DNA from: Candidatus Poribacteria bacterium | GTDB taxonomy: Bacteria; Poribacteria; WGA-4E; WGA-3G | DNA length: 64,000 nucleotides | NCBI GenBank assembly: GCA_003635195.1 | Contig: PYIY01000012.1 | Span: 60,335 to 124,334, forward strand | Reading direction: 5' to 3' | Shown here: positions 58,598 to 64,000 of the stretch, in pieces | How positions within the stretch are numbered: position 1 is the first letter of the stretch | How the letters are laid out: every line of letters starts with the position of its first letter | Notes under the pieces: model-generated | The model's database searches: none | What the model saw: the letters and a program-made list of their open reading frames with translations, nothing else | Told to the model about the DNA's origin: nothing | Position numbers and translations under genes: made by a program

Positions 58598-58626
58598 ATT
58601 ATACTATTTTTATTAACAAATGTCAA
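58598..58626 (-). promoter_or_regulatory. perfect-consensus sigma70 promoter
   Basis: On the minus strand TTGACA (complement 58621-58626), exactly 17 bp, TATAAT (complement 58598-58603). It reads into the 47-codon frame. Confidence 0.75.
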
Positions 58627-58743
58627 GTAAAAAAAACGGAAAAAGGATGGAACTGTCATTGTCAGGTTCAGGATTCACAGGATTAAAGGATTAGCAGGAT
58701 TTTGTTCCAAATGTGATTGATAAAAGTGTATGGTTGGCAAGCG

Positions 58744-59124
58744 TTATTGAGATTCTCTGGGATTCATTTTCAGGTTGGTTTTCGGTTTCCACTCGCGGAT
58801 GAGTTCAGATTCCAATAACACCGTTTCCTCAGCACCCTCTGTGAATTCTACCGAAAATTGGATGATCGGTCTAAACATCCGAAGTTGTGAATGGAGGCCG
58901 TCGTTTTGTGCGTTTGAATAGTGCTGTAGCAGCCTTCTTCGGACGCAGGTTGTGGATTCTCCGACATAGAGGCATTCATTTTGCCCTTCGGTACCGGTTT
59001 TGCGCCACAGAACGTATACGCCAGTCTGTCCAGTTGGCAACTGCAGGATTTCCTCGCGCGTAAAGGGATGTAGGTTTCGCTTGAGTTGGTACTGTAAAGC
59101 GTAAGGGGTAACTGTGTCACGCAT
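58744..59124 (-). CDS. GIY-YIG domain protein
   Basis: This 126-residue protein starts at ATG 59124 with GGAAAG 6 nt upstream. A GIY-YIG module spans about residues 35-110: TGQTGVYVLWRKTGTEGQ (GVY for GIY), CLYVGESTTCVRRRLLQHY (YVG for YIG, with the conserved Arg), and late ETVLLESELIREWKPKTN (metal-binding Glu, then Asn). All catalytic positions are present in a minimal stand-alone form. Such single-domain proteins act as nucleases in repair or mobile elements. It lies directly after the DUF1156 methyltransferase gene (gap 48 bp, same strand), so a modification-nuclease link is possible. Confidence 0.8.
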   Translation of the reverse strand: MRDTVTPYALQYQLKRNLHPFTREEILQLPTGQTGVYVLWRKTGTEGQNECLYVGESTTCVRRRLLQHYSNAQNDGLHSQLRMFRPIIQFSVEFTEGAEETVLLESELIREWKPKTNLKMNPRESQ

Positions 59125-59172
59125 GAGATACTTTCCATCGGTGTGACGGCACACGGCGCGTGCCTACTACTT

Positions 59173-61956
59173 TTAAACGTCAAGCTCTGTCTGTTCTGCT
59201 TCACCCATTGATTGCGAAATATATTGCCATTGGGTTACGAGGTTATTGTAGCGTGATGCGCTCTCTGCATCGCCGCGCGCCTCGTAGTAGGCATACAGCA
59301 CACGCGCCAAACGCTTTGCGGATTCGTAATCGCGCATGGCACGCGCAACGGCAGTACATCCAGAAATACCGCCACTTTTCTCTACACCGGATAGATGCCA
59401 CACCATCCTTAGACAGCCTTCCCATGCTGTCATGTTCTCGCTATTTTCGCGCTCGGTGTATTCTTCTGGTTTCAGGAGTCGAACCTTACTGCGATCTTTG
59501 AGCAGGACTTTGTTGTGCATAGTGTCAATGTCCACATCCTTTGCTTTTGAAAGTCCCTCAGCATCCCCAAAATTGCCCTCCATATAACCGTGCTGTTGCA
59601 ACCACGTTAAACAGAACTGGCTCTCCGGATCCAGTTCGCCTGTTTCCTTTTCATGATACGCAGTGATTTCATTGTTGATGTGCATGAGCACCTCACGTAT
59701 CGGCACAATATCACCACTGATTCGCGTTACTTTGCTATAGCGGGAGTAGATCTCCATCCCTGGTCCGAGGGCAGCTTGTGCTAAATCAACGGGTCTAATG
59801 TTTGCGATGAGTGTGAGTCTATCAAGTGCGGAGGGCATCTCCTTTTTCAGATCTTGTAGAAATTCATTGCGGGTTATAGTCGGAGCATCCTCAGGGCGTG
59901 GTCGGCAAACTAACAGAATAGAAGAAGCGAGTGCATTAACTTCTATTTTCGTGCCCGTTATCCGTTCGGTGCGTAGGGGCCAGGTGCCGACTATCTTGAA
60001 ACCTGCGTTGATAATTCCTGTGAGCATTGTCTCCCAGCCAGTGGAGGCAATGCCATCTCGTTCTTTTTTCTGCTGTCTGTAAGCATAGAATATGGATGAT
60101 GGAAATTCCTCCGAGCAATGCTGACGTATCCGCCCCAATGCCTTGCCGAGTAAGTTTTCAAAATGTTGAGCGGGGTTTTCAAACCGGGGGGCGGCAACAA
60201 TTTCTTCATCTCGAGGAGTCATCATACCAGCAAAAAGTTCCGGATAGATATCGCGTAGAAGTGGTCTTAACCAGACATAAAAAAAATCAGAAAGGTCTGC
60301 GTACTGTATATTATTATAGTACGGTGGATCGGTGACAATAAGGGGGCTATCAACAGCGTAAATTGTGGTAGTTACATCTGCCTGGTGTACTTCACCACTG
60401 TTTACAGAAGATGGTAAATTCTCAACCGCCTTTGCGATCCACTCCACCTGTGCCATCCAATTTTGTGTTGAAGTGGAAAACGGATTTGCTTCCGCAAAAA
60501 CCCAGGTCATTTGAAGTGCTTGACGCGTAAAAGCAGGTGCGATAAAGGTAGCGGAATTCTCCCACCAAGCAGCTTTACAACCCGTCTCCGCGGTTCGCCC
60601 AATGGCAAGAGATAGATAGGTACAAACAGCATCTGCGTATACATTGTCGCCTTGGTCCCGTATAATAGATTCCCGAACTTCTGATAGTAGGTCACTGAAG
60701 GTAGTTAGGGCAGTGAGTTGCCGTTCTGTAAACATTTGGTGCCAATGTGTCATACCATAGATTAATCCGCTTACTTTAGGGTTTTCTTGTATTATTTGCC
60801 TTGGTCTCCACGCGGATCTTGCAGATAAAGCAACTTGAATATGTGCATCATTCGGAGAAACAAACATTTTGGGTTTACCTTCGGTTACTATTGCTATTAG
60901 GGTTTCACCCATTTTATCTGCCCTTGCTTGTTCTCGGACATAATCTAACTTAACAGCAGTTCCGCATCCACAACAATAGGCACCTGTTCTGTTCACAGTG
61001 GGCTTCGGAATGCCTTTATTATTAGTTTGTACAATCCACGAAATCGTGTTTGACTCTCTATTTACAACAGGCTTGATCCAGTGCTCATTACCCTTTTTTT
61101 TTGACAATTGGAAGGTCGTCAAGGGCATCTGGAGTCTACAGGCCGGGTTAATACAAGGGATAGTGTGTGCCCACAACCACGCCACCACGGTGGCTGAAGT
61201 GCCACTTGGCAGCTCCGCTCTCGGATAGAGATGGCCTACCTCTTTATATGCTGCTTCGCGCATCCAAGCACCGTAGTACCGAATGTCAGCTGCCAAACCA
61301 GCGGGTCCTTTCCATGGGGCGCGCGTTCTATTTCTGCCTGTGCCTGTGAACATCCCCATCGGATCGGCATCGGGATTCACAGGGTTCTGGTCATGAAATT
61401 TCGGCGGTAATTCAATCATTGCCTTGTTGAGTAGAACAGGGAGCGGATTCAGATCGGAGGCGCGGGCACGTAATCCCAAGCGTTGTGCCTCAAGTGGGAT
61501 AGAACCGCCGCCGCAAAATGGGTCGTAGACAGCAGGACAGTGATCACGGAGGTATTTTAGAACTGACTTCGGGTCATCGGCAAACCTTTTGCGAAAGTCA
61601 ACCAGGTCCTCCCCGTTGTTGCGTGCAACGGAGAAGGCAATTTCATAACGTGCGTCTTTCAAGAGGTTTTCATCATTGCTATTTTGCCATACCACGAGTC
61701 GCTTAATGATATTATGGAGTCGGTTGCGTTCGGCGTTCTGCTCGGATTCGGTTGGGAATTCGTCTTTGCATTCGGACGGATCGTCCACCATGCTGGCGAA
61801 AATGACGGCGCGGCATGCGGCGAGGGGTCGACGTGCCCAATAGCGGTGAAGGGTTGAGGGATGTCCGTGTGTCAGCGAAGCGTCTTTTGCGGACTCTACG
61901 TTAATGGCTTGGAGGGGGATGTTGACCTCAATGAGTTTTTTTCGGTAATTGAGCAT
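59173..61956 (-). CDS. DUF1156-domain DNA adenine/cytosine methyltransferase
   Basis: This 927-residue protein begins with the DUF1156 signature (HGHPSTLHRYWARRPLAACRA, residues 30-50), then the SAM-binding motif VYDPFCGGGSIPLEAQRLGL (144-162) and the catalytic VTDPPYYNNIQYADLSDFFY (near residue 540), giving DPPY N-type methylation chemistry. A four-Cys zinc-like site lies between (CINPAC, CCGCG). The C-terminal about 250 residues are an accessory domain. DUF1156 methyltransferases occur in defence islands, often beside a DUF499 ATPase and helicases; none is visible in the window. The upstream small genes and this one are nearly contiguous (4 bp), so one transcript is probable. No strong Shine-Dalgarno. 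Confidence 0.85.
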   Translation of the reverse strand: MLNYRKKLIEVNIPLQAINVESAKDASLTHGHPSTLHRYWARRPLAACRAVIFASMVDDPSECKDEFPTESEQNAERNRLHNIIKRLVVWQNSNDENLLKDARYEIAFSVARNNGEDLVDFRKRFADDPKSVLKYLRDHCPAVYDPFCGGGSIPLEAQRLGLRARASDLNPLPVLLNKAMIELPPKFHDQNPVNPDADPMGMFTGTGRNRTRAPWKGPAGLAADIRYYGAWMREAAYKEVGHLYPRAELPSGTSATVVAWLWAHTIPCINPACRLQMPLTTFQLSKKKGNEHWIKPVVNRESNTISWIVQTNNKGIPKPTVNRTGAYCCGCGTAVKLDYVREQARADKMGETLIAIVTEGKPKMFVSPNDAHIQVALSARSAWRPRQIIQENPKVSGLIYGMTHWHQMFTERQLTALTTFSDLLSEVRESIIRDQGDNVYADAVCTYLSLAIGRTAETGCKAAWWENSATFIAPAFTRQALQMTWVFAEANPFSTSTQNWMAQVEWIAKAVENLPSSVNSGEVHQADVTTTIYAVDSPLIVTDPPYYNNIQYADLSDFFYVWLRPLLRDIYPELFAGMMTPRDEEIVAAPRFENPAQHFENLLGKALGRIRQHCSEEFPSSIFYAYRQQKKERDGIASTGWETMLTGIINAGFKIVGTWPLRTERITGTKIEVNALASSILLVCRPRPEDAPTITRNEFLQDLKKEMPSALDRLTLIANIRPVDLAQAALGPGMEIYSRYSKVTRISGDIVPIREVLMHINNEITAYHEKETGELDPESQFCLTWLQQHGYMEGNFGDAEGLSKAKDVDIDTMHNKVLLKDRSKVRLLKPEEYTERENSENMTAWEGCLRMVWHLSGVEKSGGISGCTAVARAMRDYESAKRLARVLYAYYEARGDAESASRYNNLVTQWQYISQSMGEAEQTELDV

Positions 61957-61960
61957 ACGT

Positions 61961-62185
61961 CTATTGAATCAGTTTTTGTGCGAAGGCTTGGATGCTGCGT
62001 GCGTGAATTGCTTGGAGATAAAGATCCTTGAGTCGTTCCAAATCGTCTATATCTTGGAGTGCAGGCGTTAAGGCATCCACAAGTTCTGTTGAGAATTTCG
62101 TTTTAAGAACCACCGAGATGTGTTCTATAGGCACTTCTTTGGTAATTCTCTCATGTAGGTGTTGGTAACCTTTAGATTCTGGCAT
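61961..62185 (-). CDS. small protein: stand-alone copy of the Rpn-type C-terminal tail
   Basis: This 74-residue protein, MPESKGYQHLHERITKEVPIEH..., has the module HISVVLKTKFSTELVDALTP, LQDIDDLERLKDLYLQAI, SIQAFAQKLIQ. It is homologous to the C-terminus of the gene at 62416 and to the 70-residue neighbour. AGGAAC precedes ATG 62185. The role is unknown; such tails follow PD-(D/E)XK (Rpn/YhgA-like) cores in other proteins, so a free tail may compete for or modify oligomer contacts. Confidence 0.65.
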   Translation of the reverse strand: MPESKGYQHLHERITKEVPIEHISVVLKTKFSTELVDALTPALQDIDDLERLKDLYLQAIHARSIQAFAQKLIQ

Positions 62186-62203
62186 AAGTTCCTGGGGTAT
62201 GCG

Positions 62204-62416
62204 TCAGTCAATCAGTTCTTGTGTGAAGGCTTCGATGTTAGGGACGCGAGCTGCTACGAGATGAAGTTCCTCAAGCCGGTCCAAATCATCAATGTTTTGG
62301 AGCATAGGCGTTAAGGCACGCACCGCCTCTGTATGAAATTGCTGTTCAAGCAGGGCAATTATGTGCTTGATAGTATTCTTTCTCAGCATGAGTTGGTAAG
62401 TTTTAGATTCTTGCAT
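62204..62416 (-). CDS. small protein: second stand-alone tail copy
   Basis: This 70-residue protein, MQESKTYQLMLRKNTIKHII then ALLEQQFHTEAVRALTP, LQNIDDLDRLEELHLVA, NIEAFTQELID. It is the closest match to the tail of the upstream gene (MQESKFYQ). Its ATG overlaps the stop of that gene (TGATG), which implies translational coupling. The function is not known. Confidence 0.65.
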   Translation of the reverse strand: MQESKTYQLMLRKNTIKHIIALLEQQFHTEAVRALTPMLQNIDDLDRLEELHLVAARVPNIEAFTQELID

Positions 62417-63312
62417 CAGTTCGCTGCTTGCTGTCTTCGCACGGGTTCCGATTGGTGCAGCATCTGCGCGAAAGTTTCAATATTTTGTGTCTCAGATGCT
62501 GCAACCAGTAACTGTTCAAGTCGTGGCAAATCGTTAATGTTTTGAATTGCAGGCGTTAAGGCGTTCACTGTCTCTGTGCGAAATTGCCGCTTAAGCAGCG
62601 TGAGTATATGTCTGACAGTCGTTTCCCGGGTAATTCTCTCGCGTTCGAGTTGGTAAAACTTAGATTCTTGCATGAGTTCCTCCGGTATACGTTGTTTGAA
62701 AACTTGTGGGTCGTGTGCTATGCTTCCAAAAAGGGAAAGTCCGTAAAGTAAATCTGCTTGTGTCTGCTGATCAATAGGAGCAGCACGTGTTGCGTCAATA
62801 CATTCTTGTACCCAATGCTCTGGGTCCATTCCTGCAGGCGGTTTCATCAGCGGTGTGAAGGGCAAGAGTCCGGGTGCCTGCCTCTCTAAGATCGCTTGCC
62901 CCTCTATCTCAATAAGCCGTATGACTTTATAGCGGTTGGTGTGTTCGTAGCCATTCCAACTATAGGTGTACCCGCCTGGGTCATTCCTGCCTGCGTTCGG
63001 GTGAAAGTAGATGACATTTGAGTAGACCTGCATTTGGTGTTCACCGACGAGGTATCCTTGATATTGCGCGTTTCGCGCCCACATCGGTTTCTGCGTACTC
63101 TCACGGAGTTGCAATTCGACATGTAAGATTACCTTTTGATTGCCGACGCGGACACACTTTGTAATATCGGTCTGCCGAGCGATAACCGTTTGTTGTTCAG
63201 TCTCAAGGTCCTCAAGGACTTCAACATCGTCCTCGTCAAGTACGAATCTTGAAAGGTCGGAGGCGTGGTCTCTCCATAAACTTTTGCCCATGTTATCATA
63301 ATCTTGTGCCAT
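62416..63312 (-). CDS. Rpn/PD-(D/E)XK-type family protein (cyanobacterial/poribacterial DUF4351-like)
   Basis: The protein is about 298 residues from ATG 63312: MAQDYDNMGKSLWRDHASDL, LDEDDVEVLEDLETEQQTV, ARQTDITKCVRVGNQKVILHVELQLRE (a D-x(n)-E-x-Q arrangement like the PD-(D/E)XK core of Rpn proteins), HQMQVYSNVIYFHPN, IRLIEIEGQAILERQAPGLL, then the C-terminal module from about residue 215 (MQESKFYQLERERITRE, ALTPAIQNINDL). Rpn proteins promote recombination-like DNA rearrangements or act as DNA nucleases. ATG 63312 lies at the expected transcription start of a consensus promoter, suggesting a leaderless message. Two free copies of the tail follow. Confidence 0.7.
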   Translation of the reverse strand: MAQDYDNMGKSLWRDHASDLSRFVLDEDDVEVLEDLETEQQTVIARQTDITKCVRVGNQKVILHVELQLRESTQKPMWARNAQYQGYLVGEHQMQVYSNVIYFHPNAGRNDPGGYTYSWNGYEHTNRYKVIRLIEIEGQAILERQAPGLLPFTPLMKPPAGMDPEHWVQECIDATRAAPIDQQTQADLLYGLSLFGSIAHDPQVFKQRIPEELMQESKFYQLERERITRETTVRHILTLLKRQFRTETVNALTPAIQNINDLPRLEQLLVAASETQNIETFAQMLHQSEPVRRQQAAN

Positions 63313-63318
63313 AGTTGT

Positions 63319-63348
63319 ATTATATCGTAAAGCGGTGGAAAATGTCAA
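63319..63348 (-). promoter_or_regulatory. perfect-consensus promoter giving a likely leaderless mRNA
   Basis: On the minus strand TTGACA (complement 63343-63348), 18 bp, TATAAT (complement 63319-63324), then ACAACT and ATG 63312. No Shine-Dalgarno fits between. Confidence 0.65.
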
Positions 63349-63362
63349 GCGGATTTGAAATG

Positions 63363-63423
63363 GCACAGACTGACGGTCTATGGGACAAAGAGGATGCACA
63401 GATTAACAGTCTATGGGACAAGG
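63363..63423. repeat. 28-bp imperfect direct repeat
   Basis: GCACAGACTGACGGTCTATG (63363-) and GCACAGATTAACAGTCTATG (63396-), each followed by GGACAA(A/G)G, are offset by 33 bp. They lie between the Rpn-type gene's promoter and the transposase end. Confidence 0.55.
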
Positions 63424-63442
63424 GATACGTGCCACAAACTAC

Positions 63443-64000
63443 CTATGTTTTGTCCAATAGTACCAACATTTCATATTGTTGGAAAAGTGCTTTGCAGGCA
63501 GTGGAAACGTGTGTTATCATAGGATATAAAGGGTTGATGCGTATGCCAACGACCTTCTGGTTTCCCTCAAAGCAGACTTTTCCTGGGAGTGCCAAGAAGT
63601 CTCTCCTCAACCGTTTCAGGCCTCGGCTTTTCAGCATCTCCGTCGCCTTTCGGTGTGCGTTTTCGGTTTTCTCGGAAGCATCTTTAGGGGTCTCCACCGC
63701 CTCTATGAACCAGTCTTTCATCCAAATCATCAAGTTATGGGCGAGTTCAGCGAGTAAAAGCAAAACTTGCTGTGCGATCAATCCTGCCTTCCGGTATTTT
63801 CGTAAAGACAGTGCCTGATAATCTTGGCAGAAGGAGCTCTCCGGGGCTCCACTGCGTTGGTCATATTCACGCACGAGGTCTTCAAGAGAAGCAGTCGTGT
63901 GGGTTGAAACCAACACCGCATAACTCCAAGTGCCATCTTTTTTCGGTGTTCTTACAGCGACTTGAACCGTCCGTCTCGCATACCGATGCGGGTGTTTCAC
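63443..64000 (-). CDS. DDE transposase, C-terminal part, cut by window edge
   Basis: 185 codons are visible and the reading frame runs past the right edge, so the N-terminus is missing. Sequence REYDQRSGAPESSFCQDYQA, LSLRKYRKAGLIAQQVLLLL and AELAHNLMIWMKDWF matches the last part of DDE transposases of the IS1380/IS4-like group: catalytic Glu in the P-E-S-x-F-x-x-D segment, then Leu-rich helices and LAHNLxxW. The later part is basic (RGLKRLRRDFLALP). Whether the N-terminal Asp residues are intact cannot be seen. It is adjacent to the Rpn-type gene, marking the mobile right flank. Confidence 0.75.
   Translation of the reverse strand: MKHPHRYARRTVQVAVRTPKKDGTWSYAVLVSTHTTASLEDLVREYDQRSGAPESSFCQDYQALSLRKYRKAGLIAQQVLLLLAELAHNLMIWMKDWFIEAVETPKDASEKTENAHRKATEMLKSRGLKRLRRDFLALPGKVCFEGNQKVVGIRINPLYPMITHVSTACKALFQQYEMLVLLDKT

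Noticed and set aside
63315..63818. Plus-strand 167-codon frame over the transposase
   Set aside because: It is antisense to a clear DDE transposase C-terminus and crosses the direct repeat and promoter region.

Overview
The window looks like a chromosomal segment from a Candidatus Poribacteria-like organism, or a close relative in sponge-associated or marine environmental lineages. This is inferred from gene content, not from a marker search. The signs are six phytanoyl-CoA-dioxygenase-like (PhyH) genes, three Gfo/Idh/MocA oxidoreductases, two enolase-superfamily sugar dehydratases, a sulfatase-fold enzyme, LamG and C-type-lectin-like secreted proteins, large secreted WD40 proteins, and many short dispersed repeats. 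GC is moderate. Promoters are sigma70-like (several with TTGACA and TATAAT boxes). Many genes start after a recurring leader, ACCGAACCGCAAGG followed by an A/T-rich TTAAAAA spacer.

Layout. 0-10.5 kb: catabolic and secreted genes (Dabb, sulfatase-fold, two lectin-like paralogues, double metallo-beta-lactamase, VOC, PhyH), with a broken HigBA toxin-antitoxin module split around a secreted protein. 10.6-25 kb: beta-propeller region, with a membrane-anchored WD40 protein carrying a dead protease-like domain, a pair of unknown paralogues flanking a PD-(D/E)XK protein, three secreted WD40 proteins with 14 repeats each by my count, and two TolB-like propellers. 25-36 kb: small-molecule metabolism (PEP-hydrolase-like TIM barrel, membrane dihaem cytochrome, two tandem PhyH pairs, enolase-family dehydratase, MocA, ThDP enzyme) plus a HicB/RelE-like TA pair. 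36-46 kb: accessory region with LamG genes split by an IscB/IsrB-type RuvC nuclease element and its candidate omega RNA, a two-gene ATPase plus PD-(D/E)XK unit, a decayed IS200/IS605 element with tnpB, and a T5orf172/GIY-YIG protein. 46-55 kb: mostly housekeeping genes on the minus strand (argD, LolB-like lipoprotein, ispE, tRNA-Gln, rplY, amidase, GerMN, pth, bisphosphate nucleotidase, dehydrogenase). 55-58 kb: more sugar-acid-type catabolism. 58-64 kb: accessory genes (GIY-YIG, DUF1156 methyltransferase, Rpn-like protein with tandem tail duplicates, a DDE transposase cut by the window end).

The points I find most interesting are: (1) a 5'UTR hairpin family with a conserved loop around AATGAAATGG and covarying stems, set just before Shine-Dalgarno sequences; (2) the RuvC-only IscB/IsrB-like element with an upstream omega-RNA candidate; (3) an operonic ABC-type ATPase plus PD-(D/E)XK pair that resembles a defence module I cannot name; (4) a shared C-terminal tail (K-L-A-T-T-W-G-x-L-K) on four secreted proteins of two different folds; (5) two 17-bp perfect inverted repeats whose arms covary. 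No CRISPR array and no rRNA were seen; one tRNA was found.
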